64,000 bases of DNA from Oxalobacteraceae bacterium UBA4003 (GCA_002384815.1 DGBN01000059.1:41049-105048); one strand, 5' to 3'; shown: positions 8,717 to 18,023, counted from the first letter of the stretch. Notes: a model not told the origin generated them from the letters alone. Made by a program: numbers and translations.

Positions 8717-8813
8717 AAAGCTGTCTTGGTAAGGGTTCGTTGCGCGTTAGTACACGGCACAAAACGAAGTGATGAAATATCTGTATGAATGGAAAGCAAG
8801 GACAGGAAAACAG

Positions 8814-9692
8814 TTAGCTAGGCGCGTAGGCCAGGCGAACATAAATCGGTGCGAAGGGTTCGGCCTGCGTGATCTCGATCAGGGTCTCCTTTGCCAGTTC
8901 CAGCAGTGCGACGAAGTTGACAACTACGACAGGCACACCGCGTGATGGGTCGAACAGGTCGGCGAACTCGACAAATTTGGTGGATTGCAAACGACGCAGG
9001 ATAGACGTCATGTGTTCACGCACTGACAATTCTTCGCGGCTGATCATGTGATGCGCAGTTAACTTTGCGCGCTTGATCAGGTCGGCCCAGGCAGCTTGCA
9101 GATCGACGACTTCAACTTCCGGCCAGCGCGTGACCACGCTTTGCTCGATGTAAATTTGCGTACGCACATAATCGCGACCTAGTTGCGGCAAGGTGTCGAT
9201 TTTCTGCGAAGCGAGTTTCATTTGTTCATACTCGAGCAGACGGCGCACCAGTTCGGCACGCGGATCGCCTGCTTCTTCACCGGTATCGGCCTTGCGCACC
9301 GGCAGCAGCATGCGCGATTTGATCTCGATAAGCATCGCAGCCATCAACAGGTATTCAGCCGCCAGTTCAAGATTGTGTAAACGGATCTGATCGACATATT
9401 GCAGATACTGCTTCGTCACCTGCGCCATCGGAATGTCGAGGATGTTGAAGTTTTGTTTGCGGATCAGATAGAGTAGCAGGTCGAGCGGACCTTCGAATGC
9501 TTCGAGGAAGACTTCCAGTGCATCCGGCGGAATATACAAATCCGTCGGCATGCGGAACAGCGGTTCGCCGTACAGGCGCGCATATGCGACGCCATCGATG
9601 ACGTCCGGGGTGGTATCCGGCCTGCCATCAACCACAAGATCGGGCGCACTAGAAGGCAGATGCGCCAGCATTGTGTTCGGCCCCTTGCTCAT
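8814..9692 (-). CDS. scpA: Segregation and condensation protein A
   Basis: Kleisin subunit that bridges SMC heads in the bacterial condensin complex and helps chromosome segregation. The N-terminal signature FEGPLDLLLYLIRKQ followed by ILDIPMAQVTKQYLQYV (about residues 68-100) is diagnostic, and a winged-helix C-terminal region follows. At 292 residues it has a longer N-terminal lead than the Bacillus protein; the first ATG at 9692 abuts the stop of the DUF3460 gene, and a second in-frame ATG lies 21 bases later. scpB is not seen nearby. The order DUF3460-scpA-panC is familiar from betaproteobacteria. Confidence 0.92.
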   Translation of the reverse strand: MSKGPNTMLAHLPSSAPDLVVDGRPDTTPDVIDGVAYARLYGEPLFRMPTDLYIPPDALEVFLEAFEGPLDLLLYLIRKQNFNILDIPMAQVTKQYLQYVDQIRLHNLELAAEYLLMAAMLIEIKSRMLLPVRKADTGEEAGDPRAELVRRLLEYEQMKLASQKIDTLPQLGRDYVRTQIYIEQSVVTRWPEVEVVDLQAAWADLIKRAKLTAHHMISREELSVREHMTSILRRLQSTKFVEFADLFDPSRGVPVVVVNFVALLELAKETLIEITQAEPFAPIYVRLAYAPS

Positions 9693-9905
9693 TTATCGGA
9701 CTTTGTTTTGATACGGGTAAGCTTGTTGATCGACGTGCGAAGCCTGATTGCGGGCTTGCTGTTCCAGGTCGATAGGGCTTTTATCCCACAGCAATGCGCG
9801 ACCGGCGAGCTGGGATGCTTCCAGGTTCGGATTTTTTACTTTCAGCGAGTCGATGAATTGAGTGATCTCGGACTGATAATTGGCGTGCTGTTTGCTGAGT
9901 TTCAT
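9693..9905 (-). CDS. DUF3460 family protein
   Basis: 70-residue soluble protein recognised by YQSEITQF near residues 10-17 and by ASQLAGRALLWDK (30-42), the core of DUF3460, a family I know only from betaproteobacteria and always of unknown function. Charged and without a signal peptide or membrane segment. Its TAA is directly followed by the scpA ATG, so the two are cotranslated. That steady link suggests a role near chromosome segregation, but this is association only. The 230 bases between it and the lipoprotein gene at 10136 contain no further frame I can support. Confidence 0.8.
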   Translation of the reverse strand: MKLSKQHANYQSEITQFIDSLKVKNPNLEASQLAGRALLWDKSPIDLEQQARNQASHVDQQAYPYQNKVR

Positions 9906-10135
9906 GAGTAAATTGGCAACGAGGTGGAATCAACGGCTATTTTACCCTGTCTTTTGCCCGTTTTTGATCGGCTTTGCCGGATGAGTGGCTGGATGTTCTA
10001 TAAGGATACAATCCATGCTGTTAATTCAGCTATGTATGAATGAGCGGGATAAAACTGCCGTCTGGGCAATTGCCTTGTGCCGACGTTGCAAAACGAATGT
10101 TCGGCAGCCAGATGTCGCTTTTAAATGGAAACTAT

Positions 10136-10636
10136 ATGAAGAACTTTTTACGTACCTTGTTCGGTTTTGTTTGCGGTTTGCTGATGTTCGGCTGTAATGG
10201 ACGAGTGATTGAAGACTTCGGCCTGGAAAAACTGAGCAAGGGCGTTTCAACTGAAGCGGACGTGCGTAGCGCGATGGGCGAGCCGGCCATGGTCTGGAAC
10301 GAGGACAATGGTTTACGCACACTGGAATATCCAAAAGGGCCGGAAGGACATCGTACCTTCATGGTCAATCTGGATGCACAGGGTGTTTTCCAGACTTATA
10401 CGCAGGTATTAACGCAGCAGAATTTCGCCACGATCAGGGTCGGCATGAGCCGTGATCAGGTGCGCCGGATACTCGGCAAGCCGCGTACCGTCGTCAAGTT
10501 CGGTTTGAAGAACGAAGAGGTATGGGATTGGCGTTATCTGGAAGGTCCGGCGACTGAACGTTTTTTCAATGTGCATTTCGATGTTGATAGCGGCACGGTC
10601 ACGCAAACGTCCGTGACCGATCCAGTGTACGGTTAG
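10136..10636 (+). CDS. Putative lipoprotein with SmpA/BamE-like repeats
   Basis: 166-residue protein starting MKNFLRTLFGFVCGLL and a lipobox-like MFGC with C20 as the predicted lipidated cysteine. The mature part contains two similar segments: STEADVRSAMGEPAMVW and MSRDQVRRILGKPRTVVKF. Both follow the pattern of helix, GxP turn, strand seen in the SmpA/OmlA (BamE) fold. I infer two tandem BamE-like modules and an outer-membrane or periplasmic location. The frame is open 32 codons upstream, but the signal sequence sets the start at 10136. Function unknown; it converges with the SulP gene with only 18 bases between. Confidence 0.7.
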   Translation: MKNFLRTLFGFVCGLLMFGCNGRVIEDFGLEKLSKGVSTEADVRSAMGEPAMVWNEDNGLRTLEYPKGPEGHRTFMVNLDAQGVFQTYTQVLTQQNFATIRVGMSRDQVRRILGKPRTVVKFGLKNEEVWDWRYLEGPATERFFNVHFDVDSGTVTQTSVTDPVYG

Positions 10637-10654
10637 GCAGGGATCGAAACGCCA

Positions 10655-12349
10655 TCAGGATGCCAGTGCTTCGCTGCGTGCGACGGCGTCGGGCAGATTG
10701 CGCAGACAATTTTGTAATCCCAAGCGATTCAGGAATCCGCTGCGTCGCATCAAATCCAGCGGTTGCTGATTCGGTCCGCACAGGATGAGTTGGCTGCCTT
10801 GTTGCTGTAATGTTTTGTGTATGGTTTCCAGGGCGTCCAGGCCGGTTGCATCCATATTGATCAATTGATGCAATTCCAGAATCAACGCTTTTTCCGGCAT
10901 CGCCTTCGGTGCGATCAGTCCTTCCAGCTTGCCGACTGCGCCAAAAAACAGTGAACCGAAGATCGAATAAGCCATCACGCCGCGTGGCAAGGGCACATTC
11001 AAACTGTCCGATGGGATCAGTTCTATCCGTGTCAGGCTGGAGATCCGATAAATAAAAAACACGCAGGCCAGCATCAGCCCGACTTGCACCGCCACCGTCA
11101 AATCGACGATGACAGTCAGAAAAAACGTCGCCAGCATCAGGATCCGGTAGTTCATCGAAAAATGCCTGAGCCGCACAAACTCATGCCACTCGCCCATGTT
11201 GTAAGCGACATATAAAAGAATGGCAGCCAATGCAGCCAGCGGAATATTGTTGGCGAGCGGCGCGGCGATCAGGACGATGATCAATAAAGTCAATGCATGC
11301 AGAATGCCGGCGATAGGCGATGCGGCACCGGCGCGGATGTTCGTTACTGTACGGGCAATCGTGCCTGTGGCCGGTATGCCGCCAAAGAAAGGCGTGACGA
11401 TATTCGCGAGGCCTTGCGCCATCAACTCCTGATTCGGATCGTGTCGATCGCCGGTAATGTTGTCGGCGACGCGTGCGCACAGCAGCGATTCAATCGCACC
11501 CAATAAAGCGATCGTCAGCGCAGGCGGGAATAATTGTTTGACAAGCTCCCACGAAAACTGTGGTAACTGGAATGAAGGAATTTCTTGCGGTATGCCGCCG
11601 AACTTGCTGCCTATGGTATCGACTTTCAGGTCGAAAAGCGTGACGGCCAGGGTTGCGAGGATCAAGACCAGTATCGTGCCGGGTATGGCGCGCATGATGC
11701 CTGACAGACGATTGGTTTTTTGGCCTGCTTGCCAATCAGGCTGATCTGTTTTCTTTTTCCAGATTAACGGCCAGCTAAAAATCAGGATCAATGAAAAGAC
11801 CGCAATCGCCACGCTGATCGGGTTGAATGTGTCGGCATGTGTTGCCAGCACCTGCAGTTGCGCAAAAAAATCGGCAGGCATCTTGTCTATTCGCAAGCCG
11901 AAAAAATCCTTCATCTGCGACAAGGCGATCAGGACCGCAATCCCGTTGGTGAAACCTATCACGATAGGTACCGGGATATAACGTATCAGGGAGCCGAGGC
12001 GGAACAGGCCCATTGCGCACAACATCATGCCGGCGAAGATGGTGGCGATCAGAAGATTGGCGACGCCGTAGGTTTCGACTATGCCGTAAATGATGACGAT
12101 GAAGGCACCGGCTGGGCCACCGATCTGCACGCGTGAGCCGCCGAATGCGGAAACCAGGAAGCCGGCAATGATCGCGGTAAAGATACCGGCTTCAGGTTTG
12201 ACACCACTGGCGATCGCAAACGCCATCGCCAGAGGGAGAGCGACGATGCCAACAGTCAAACCTGCGCTCAGATCGCGAAAGAACAAACCGGCGTCGTAAT
12301 CGCGCAAGCAATCGAACAAGCGTGGGTGGAACGAGAATTTGAACGTCAT
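10655..12349 (-). CDS. SulP-family anion permease with STAS domain
   Basis: 564-residue inner-membrane transporter of the SLC26/SulP family. About 11-14 hydrophobic helices occupy residues 25-435, with the family segments DLSAGLTVGIVALPLAMAFA (26-45) and GGPAGAFIVI near 76-85. A cytoplasmic STAS domain follows (about 455-560, containing ILELHQLINMDATGLDALE). Members carry sulfate, bicarbonate or dicarboxylates; the sequence does not let me choose. No carbonic anhydrase or cys gene is adjacent, so sulfate is the default but unproven substrate. The 275 bases between it and the dehydrogenase stop contain nothing I can call. Confidence 0.88.
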   Translation of the reverse strand: MTFKFSFHPRLFDCLRDYDAGLFFRDLSAGLTVGIVALPLAMAFAIASGVKPEAGIFTAIIAGFLVSAFGGSRVQIGGPAGAFIVIIYGIVETYGVANLLIATIFAGMMLCAMGLFRLGSLIRYIPVPIVIGFTNGIAVLIALSQMKDFFGLRIDKMPADFFAQLQVLATHADTFNPISVAIAVFSLILIFSWPLIWKKKTDQPDWQAGQKTNRLSGIMRAIPGTILVLILATLAVTLFDLKVDTIGSKFGGIPQEIPSFQLPQFSWELVKQLFPPALTIALLGAIESLLCARVADNITGDRHDPNQELMAQGLANIVTPFFGGIPATGTIARTVTNIRAGAASPIAGILHALTLLIIVLIAAPLANNIPLAALAAILLYVAYNMGEWHEFVRLRHFSMNYRILMLATFFLTVIVDLTVAVQVGLMLACVFFIYRISSLTRIELIPSDSLNVPLPRGVMAYSIFGSLFFGAVGKLEGLIAPKAMPEKALILELHQLINMDATGLDALETIHKTLQQQGSQLILCGPNQQPLDLMRRSGFLNRLGLQNCLRNLPDAVARSEALAS

Positions 12350-12624
12350 TGGTCTGTACCTTCACGGTCACGATGATTGCCGGATGCAGCGACTGCTGTA
12401 CTTAGGCTTGCATGATGACGATGTTAGCAGCAGCTTTTATGCCAGACAATGCATGCGCGAAATTAGTGTTCAACATGAAGACGGTTCTCTGTTCGCGATA
12501 AGTATTCAAGACCGTGTCGAACTTGCGTCCGACAGCAAGCATCTTCATTCCTCGCTGTATTTTCTTCAAAGAGATGAAGAGAATGGAGCAACGGGAATGC
12601 TGATGCCAATACCAGCTCTGGCTA

Positions 12625-13416
12625 TCAAGCCTGATAACGTTTTGCCGCGTGTTCCTGCGCGAGATTAGGCAACATTGCCTGACGTGCGGAATTGAAGGTT
12701 TCCCATTGCGCAGCATCAGGCAGTGGTGGAATCGTGATGACTTCGCCGCGATCAAAACCGACCAAAGCTGCATCGACCAGCTCGCCTACTTCCATCACAC
12801 CATCGATCTCATTGACGTCACGACCCGAGCGTTCCCAGAGTTCTGTTCTCGTCGCTGCCGGCAGCACCGCTTGCACATACACGCCGCGTGTACCGAGTTC
12901 TGCATGCAGTGCTTGCGAGTAGTGCAATACATAAGCCTTGGTTGCACCGTACATGCCAAGTTGCAGTTCGGGAGCAAGTGCAACCACAGAAGCGATATTC
13001 ACAATCGCACCTTGTCCCTGTGCCAGATAACGAGGGATGATCGCTGCACTCAGGCGCGTCAGCGAAGTGATGTTCAACGTGATCAGGTTTTCCTGCTCAT
13101 CGGCAGTCGAGGTTTCAAAACCACCATGTGTGGCGGCGCCGGCATTGTTGACCAAGATGCCGATGTCTTTGTCGTCGCGCAGGCGGGTTTCAACTTTTGC
13201 CAGGTCGGAGGGCTTGGTCAGGTCGGCGACGATGATGTCGACAGTCACGCCTCTTTCCTTGCGCAGTCGCGCAGCGACTTCTTCCAATTTTTCACTGTTA
13301 CGGGCGACGAGTACCAGATTATGGCCGCGTTTCGCGTAGCGATCGGCATAGGTTGCGCCTATGCCAGTGGAGGCGCCGGTGATCAGTACTTTGGTGGTTT
13401 TGGCTTCGATGCTCAT
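12625..13416 (-). CDS. Short-chain dehydrogenase/reductase
   Basis: 263-residue classical SDR with the full active-site set: cofactor motif TGASTGIG (13-20), NNAG (90-93), catalytic S143, Y156 and K160 (YGATK). An arginine at 39 after the second strand (LVARN) points to NADPH preference. The C-terminal part varies in this family, and the substrate cannot be read from it. It is divergent from the TetR gene at 13577 with a shared 160-base control region rich in inverted repeats, so it is most likely the regulated target. The product resembles dehydrogenases annotated as detoxifying carbonyl reductases, a loose inference. Confidence 0.9.
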   Translation of the reverse strand: MSIEAKTTKVLITGASTGIGATYADRYAKRGHNLVLVARNSEKLEEVAARLRKERGVTVDIIVADLTKPSDLAKVETRLRDDKDIGILVNNAGAATHGGFETSTADEQENLITLNITSLTRLSAAIIPRYLAQGQGAIVNIASVVALAPELQLGMYGATKAYVLHYSQALHAELGTRGVYVQAVLPAATRTELWERSGRDVNEIDGVMEVGELVDAALVGFDRGEVITIPPLPDAAQWETFNSARQAMLPNLAQEHAAKRYQA

Positions 13417-13471
13417 GCTTATTCCTTTAATAGTTAAAACGAGTCGGGATAGCAGTCAAAAGACTGCTTTA

Positions 13472-13549
13472 TGGCATCAAATTTTAATCATGATGCCAAT
13501 AATGATTGTAATCATGATGATTGTCATGTAAAGTGTCAAGCATTAATTT
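13472..13549. promoter_or_regulatory. Divergent operator/promoter between SDR and TetR genes
   Basis: The 160-base gap contains a set of symmetric elements. TGGCATCA (13472-13479) and TGATGCCA (13491-13498) form an inverted repeat. ATGATT-gt-AATCAT (13502-13515) is a perfect palindrome. AATCATGATG occurs twice, at 13486 and 13510, exactly 24 bases apart. A promoter toward the TetR gene reads TTGTCA (13521-13526), 17 bases, TAATTT (13544-13549). The palindromes sit directly upstream of or next to that -35 box, as expected for an autoregulating TetR repressor that also controls the dehydrogenase. Symmetry and promoter are seen; binding is inferred. Confidence 0.6.
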
Positions 13550-13576
13550 GTGATTATTTTCAGCTAAGGAAAAAGG

Positions 13577-14143
13577 ATGAAAATCAGCAAAGAGCAAGTT
13601 GCAGAAAACCGGAAACTGATTCTGGATGCGGCGGCACGCATGTTTCGTGAGCGCGGGTTTGAAGGTGTGACTGTGGCGGAAGTGATGAAAGCTGCCGGGC
13701 TGACGCATGGCGCGTTCTATGGACATTTCACGTCCAAGGATGATTTGCTGGCGCAAGCTTTTGCGCATACGCTGGCACCGTATTCAGGTCCGGATGCGCA
13801 AGCGATCGACTTTGCAGCGTTTGGGGATGCATATTTAAGTGGCAAGCACAGGGACAATCCTGGCATCGGTTGTTTGTTCTCGACCTTGGCGCAGGAGGCT
13901 ACGCGTGCGTCGGATGCTGCGCGTGCAACGATGACAGAGAGTGCACGTCGCCAGATTGAAAACTTCAGTCATTCGATGGCAGGTGAAACGGATGTGGACC
14001 GACGTCAGGCCGCGGTTGGCAATTGGGCGGCGATGATAGGTGCAGTTACGCTGTCACGTGTGTTGAATGATCCGGCGTTGTCGGATCAGATACTGAGTGA
14101 TGTGAAGGCTTGGTTGGCTCGCTCCAATGCTGTCGAAAAATAA
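13577..14143 (+). CDS. TetR/AcrR-family transcriptional regulator
   Basis: 188-residue one-component regulator. Residues 8-55 form the TetR DNA-binding domain: ILDAAARMFRERGFEGVTVAEV then MKAAGLTHGAFYGHFTSKDDLLAQA. The HGAFYGHF form and the C-terminal region resemble the NemR/AcuR-like subgroup that often controls an adjacent oxidoreductase; the ligand is unknown. AAGGAAAAAGG (13565-13575) before ATG 13577 is a purine-rich ribosome site. Divergent to the SDR gene, which it probably represses through the palindromes between them. A bidirectional terminator lies 50 bases downstream. Confidence 0.9.
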   Translation: MKISKEQVAENRKLILDAAARMFRERGFEGVTVAEVMKAAGLTHGAFYGHFTSKDDLLAQAFAHTLAPYSGPDAQAIDFAAFGDAYLSGKHRDNPGIGCLFSTLAQEATRASDAARATMTESARRQIENFSHSMAGETDVDRRQAAVGNWAAMIGAVTLSRVLNDPALSDQILSDVKAWLARSNAVEK

Positions 14144-14196
14144 TGACGCACAATAAATGAAATGATAATGAATAAAGCGCATACATAGAGCGCAAT

Positions 14197-14222
14197 AAAA
14201 ACGGGCCATTCGGCCCGTTTTT
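14197..14222. terminator. Bidirectional intrinsic terminator between tetR-like gene and metG
   Basis: ACGGGCC (14201-14207), four-base loop, GGCCCGT (14212-14218), flanked by AAAA and TTTTT, so it serves both the TetR gene and the converging metG. Confidence 0.9.
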
Positions 14223-14245
14223 ATTCTCTGCTTTGTTTCGACGAA

Positions 14246-16378
14246 TCAGCCGACGCGCATACCGGGCTCTGCACCCGGCCATGGATTCAGAATATAAATA
14301 CCTGGATTGGTTTTTTCATCGGCGGCAGATGCAGCCAGCACCATTCCTTCAGAGATACCGAACTTCATCTTGCGTGGCGCGAGGTTGGCGACCATCACGG
14401 TCAATTTTCCGACCAAATCTTCCGGCGTGTAAGCGGATTTGATGCCGGAGAACACATTGCGCAAACGACCTTCGCCTACATCCAGCGTCAGGCGCAGCAA
14501 TTTATCTGAACCTTCGACGTGTTCACAGTTGACGATTTTTGCGATACGCAAATCGATCTTGGCAAAATCGTCGATCTTGATTTCCGGTGCGATTGTTTCG
14601 ATAGATGTCGCGCTTGTCGCATCGCCATTTGATGGAACTCCGGGTACACCGACGGTCACATCAACCACGGCAGGCATGTCGAACAAATCATCCAGCATTT
14701 TCGGTTCCACGCGCGTCATCAGGTGCGAATACGGATTGACCAGATGATTGTTCGGCAATGGAGTGACTACGTGATGCCATTGCAACGGCGCTATGTTCAA
14801 CAGCACTTCGACTTGTGTTGCCAGATTTGGCAATACCGGTTTCAGATAGATGGTCAGGATGCGGAATGCTTCCAGCAAGCGACTGCAGACTTCCTGCAAG
14901 GCTGCGCTGTTTTCCGGTTTCTTGGCCAATTCCCATGGTTTGTTCGCATCGACATACGCGTTGATGATGTCGGCTTGTTCCATGATGGCGCGCAGTGCCT
15001 TGCCGTATTCGCGTTGGTCGTACAAGGATTGGATTTCCGGCGCGATATCGCGCAGCTTGCTGATGAAGGCATCGTCCTTGGTTGCCCAGTCGGTGACGAC
15101 GTGACCATCGAAGCGTTTCGCGATAAAGCCTGCAGCGCGGCTGGCGATGTTCACATATTTACCGACCAGATCGCTGTTGACGCGTGCGATGAAATCTTCC
15201 GGATTGAAGTCGATGTCTTCGTTGCGTGCACTCAGTTTGTTTGCGAGGTAGTAACGCAGCCATTCCGGATTCATGCCGAGACTCAGGTATTTCAAAGGAT
15301 CCAGTCCGGTGCCACGGCTCTTGCTCATCTTCTCGCCGTTGTTGACGGTCAGGAAGCCGTGCACGAATACCTTGTTCGGTGTTTTGCGGCCGCTGAATTT
15401 CAGCATCGCCGGCCAGAACAGGGTGTGGAAATTGACGATGTCCTTGCCGATGAAATGGATTTGCTCCAGCGCAGGATCAGCCATGTAGGTGTCGAAGTTG
15501 TCGCCGCGTTTATCGAGCAAATTCTTCAGCGACGCCAGATAGCCGACCGGCGCATCCAGCCAGACGTAAAAGTATTTGCCCGGAGAATCTGGAATCTCAA
15601 TGCCGAAGTAAGGCGCATCGCGCGAAATGTCCCAATCGCTCAAACCCTCGCTGGTGCTGCCATCGATATTGTCACGTATCGAAAACCATTCTTTGACCTT
15701 GTTCGCGACTTCCGACTGCAGATGTGCTTTGCCGTCAGTGTCGTTGCCTTGTATCCACTGCTCGAGAAATTCCACGCAACGCGGATCGGACAAGGTGAAG
15801 AAGAAGTGTTCGGAGTTCTTCAACACTGGTGTCGCGCCTGTCAATGTCGAATACGGGTTAATCAGATCGGTAGGCACATACACTGCGCCGCAGACTTCGC
15901 AATTGTCGCCGTATTGATCTTTCGCGCCGCATTTCGGGCATTGACCTTTGATGTAGCGATCCGGCAGGAACATGCTTTTTTCAGGATCGAAGAATTGTTC
16001 GACCGTTTTGGTCGCGATCAATCCGGATTTTTTCAAGTCCAGATAAATCTGTTTTGCCAGTTCGTGATTCTCCGGGCTGTCGGTTGAGCTCCAGTTATCG
16101 AAGGCAATATGAAAGCCATCCAGGTATTGTTTGCGTCCGGCTGCAATGTTGGCGACGAACTGCTGCGGCGTCAGGCCGGCTTTTTCTGCCGCGATCATGA
16201 TGGGTGCGCCGTGCGCATCGTCGGCGCCGACGAAATTGACTTGACTGCCTTGCATACGCTGGAACCGCACCCAGATATCGGCCTGAATGTATTCCATGAT
16301 ATGGCCGATATGGAACGCGCCGTTGGCGTAAGGGAGGGCGGTGGTGACGAAAATTTTGCGTGGCAATGGATTGCTCAT
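14246..16378 (-). CDS. metG: Methionyl-tRNA synthetase
   Basis: Class I synthetase charging tRNA-Met. The 710-residue protein has HIGH at 23-26, a zinc knob with CPKCG and CEVCG around residues 146-163, KMSKS at 350-354, and a C-terminal Trbp111-type tRNA-binding domain (about 605-710, starting near EIKIDDFAKIDLRIA) used for dimerisation. Length is that of the E. coli-like long form. The open antisense frame across it is a by-product of codon bias. The gene is divergent from gltX with 236 bases between; no ribosome site stands out before ATG 16378. Confidence 0.97.
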   Translation of the reverse strand: MSNPLPRKIFVTTALPYANGAFHIGHIMEYIQADIWVRFQRMQGSQVNFVGADDAHGAPIMIAAEKAGLTPQQFVANIAAGRKQYLDGFHIAFDNWSSTDSPENHELAKQIYLDLKKSGLIATKTVEQFFDPEKSMFLPDRYIKGQCPKCGAKDQYGDNCEVCGAVYVPTDLINPYSTLTGATPVLKNSEHFFFTLSDPRCVEFLEQWIQGNDTDGKAHLQSEVANKVKEWFSIRDNIDGSTSEGLSDWDISRDAPYFGIEIPDSPGKYFYVWLDAPVGYLASLKNLLDKRGDNFDTYMADPALEQIHFIGKDIVNFHTLFWPAMLKFSGRKTPNKVFVHGFLTVNNGEKMSKSRGTGLDPLKYLSLGMNPEWLRYYLANKLSARNEDIDFNPEDFIARVNSDLVGKYVNIASRAAGFIAKRFDGHVVTDWATKDDAFISKLRDIAPEIQSLYDQREYGKALRAIMEQADIINAYVDANKPWELAKKPENSAALQEVCSRLLEAFRILTIYLKPVLPNLATQVEVLLNIAPLQWHHVVTPLPNNHLVNPYSHLMTRVEPKMLDDLFDMPAVVDVTVGVPGVPSNGDATSATSIETIAPEIKIDDFAKIDLRIAKIVNCEHVEGSDKLLRLTLDVGEGRLRNVFSGIKSAYTPEDLVGKLTVMVANLAPRKMKFGISEGMVLAASAADEKTNPGIYILNPWPGAEPGMRVG

Positions 16379-16579
16379 AAGGTGATGCTTGATGAATAAG
16401 GTAATAAAGGCGTAATTTTAGCAGTGCGGGGCGGGTTGTCGCAGGCTCGCTTTATATATAGCCGATTAAATGACAATATATAAGCTATCTTGCCCTTATC
16501 TGTTTAAAGAGGGATGGATATTGCAGCCGGGGCTAGGCCATCAGCATGGCGACGCGGTAAAATGGCGTTTTTTCACAGG

Positions 16580-16607
16580 ACGGCTTTGGCAATCCAAGGC
16601 CGTTTTT
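16580..16607 (+). promoter_or_regulatory. Terminator-like hairpin in the gltX leader
   Basis: ACGGCTTTGG (16580-16589), loop CAAT, CCAAGGCCGT (16594-16603) form a ten-pair stem with one wobble, followed at once by TTTTT (16603-16607). By sequence it is an intrinsic terminator in the gltX direction, but it ends eight bases before the gltX ATG. A TAAAAT -10-like box at 16558-16563 would start transcription just before it. It could end readthrough from upstream, attenuate gltX, or protect the 5' end. Confidence 0.6.
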
Positions 16608-16614
16608 ATTTGCC

Positions 16615-18009
16615 ATGACAGTACGTACCCGTTTCGCCCCCAGCCCAACCGGCTATCTCCACGTTGGCGGCGCGCGCACCGCGCTTTTTTCCTGGGCCTA
16701 TGCACGCCACTTTGGCGGCACCTTTGTGCTGCGTATCGAAGATACCGATCTGGAACGTTCCACACCTGAAGCCGTACAGGCGATCATTGAGGGGATGGAA
16801 TGGTTGGGTCTGCATCATGACGAAGGTCCGTTCTATCAAATGCAGCGCATGGATCGCTATCGCGAAGTGATCGCGCAAATGCTGGCGGCGGGTACTGCTT
16901 ATCATTGTTATTCATCACCGGAAGAAGTCGAAGCGATGCGCGAACGTCAACGCGCTGCCGGTGAGAAGCCGCGCTATGATGGCACCTGGAGACCGGAAGA
17001 AGGCAAAACCTTGCCGACAATTCCTGCCGATCGCAAACCTGTCGTGCGCTTCCGCAATCCGACTGACGGCGATGTGACCTGGATCGATGTCGTCAAAGGC
17101 TCGATCACGATTTCCAATCGCGAGCTGGATGATCTGGTGATCGCGCGTCCTGACGGTACACCTACGTATAACTTCTGCGTGGCAGTGGACGACTCTGACA
17201 TGAAGATCACACATGTGATTCGTGGCGATGATCACGTCAACAATACGCCGCGCCAGATTAATATCCTGCAAGCGATAGGCGCACCGTTGCCGCTGTATGG
17301 TCATTTGCCCATGATTCTCGGTACCGACGGTGAGAAATTATCGAAACGTCACGGTGCAGTCAGCGTGATGGATTATCCGGCACAAGGGTATTTACCTGAA
17401 GCGATGCTGAATTATCTAGGGCGTCTGGGCTGGAGCCATGGTGACGATGAAGTGTTTACCGTCGAGCAGTTCCAGCAATGGTTCGATCTCGATCATCTGA
17501 CCAAATCGCCGGCGCAATTCAATCCGGAAAAACTCGACTGGTTGAATAATCACTACATCAAGCAAGCCGACAATACGCGCCTTGCCGATCTGGCCCGTCC
17601 CATGATGAACAGTCTCGGTGCCCAGTTCGACAATGCCCCCGATCTGGCAGCCGTCATCGCATTGATGAAAGATCGCATCAATACAATCAATGAGCTGGCA
17701 GTGGCTGCAATGTTGTTCTATCGTCAGCCGACGCCGGATGCTGCATTGTTGACGCAACATGTGACCGATGTGATCAAGCCTGCGTTGCAGCAGTATGCCG
17801 CCCAATTGAAGACGGTGGAGTGGAGCAAGGAAGCATTGTCCGCTGCACTGAAGGAAGTACTGGCTGCACACAAACTGAAGATGCCGCAACTGGCGATGCC
17901 CCTGCGCCTTTTGCTGACCGGACAATTGCAAACACCATCGATCGATGCGGTGGTTGAATTGTTTGGCCGCGAGGTCGTTTTAGCGCGTCTAGCAAACTAT
18001 CTTCAATAA
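16615..18009 (+). CDS. gltX: Glutamyl-tRNA synthetase
   Basis: Class I synthetase that charges tRNA-Glu, supplying translation. The N-terminus RTRFAPSPTGYLHVGG holds the HIGH-equivalent HVGG (16-19), and KLSKR is at 241-245. Length 464 is standard for the discriminating or non-discriminating bacterial enzyme; the distinction cannot be made by eye, and gatCAB is not in view. The ATG is fixed by the universal N-terminus, yet the bases before it are a terminator-like hairpin and a U-run with no Shine-Dalgarno sequence. Its own substrate, tRNA-Glu(TTC), is encoded 176 bases after the stop. Confidence 0.97.
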   Translation: MTVRTRFAPSPTGYLHVGGARTALFSWAYARHFGGTFVLRIEDTDLERSTPEAVQAIIEGMEWLGLHHDEGPFYQMQRMDRYREVIAQMLAAGTAYHCYSSPEEVEAMRERQRAAGEKPRYDGTWRPEEGKTLPTIPADRKPVVRFRNPTDGDVTWIDVVKGSITISNRELDDLVIARPDGTPTYNFCVAVDDSDMKITHVIRGDDHVNNTPRQINILQAIGAPLPLYGHLPMILGTDGEKLSKRHGAVSVMDYPAQGYLPEAMLNYLGRLGWSHGDDEVFTVEQFQQWFDLDHLTKSPAQFNPEKLDWLNNHYIKQADNTRLADLARPMMNSLGAQFDNAPDLAAVIALMKDRINTINELAVAAMLFYRQPTPDAALLTQHVTDVIKPALQQYAAQLKTVEWSKEALSAALKEVLAAHKLKMPQLAMPLRLLLTGQLQTPSIDAVVELFGREVVLARLANYLQ

Positions 18010-18023
18010 ATTTCAAAAGAGCA

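Noticed and set aside
12339..12668. 109-codon plus-strand frame between SulP and SDR genes
   Set aside because: It overlaps both neighbours on the other strand, has no ribosome site and no recognisable sequence.
14723..16087. 454-codon open frame on the plus strand within metG
   Set aside because: It is exactly antisense to a well-conserved synthetase, has no ribosome site, and its Cys/His/Arg-rich product looks like reverse-strand codon bias.
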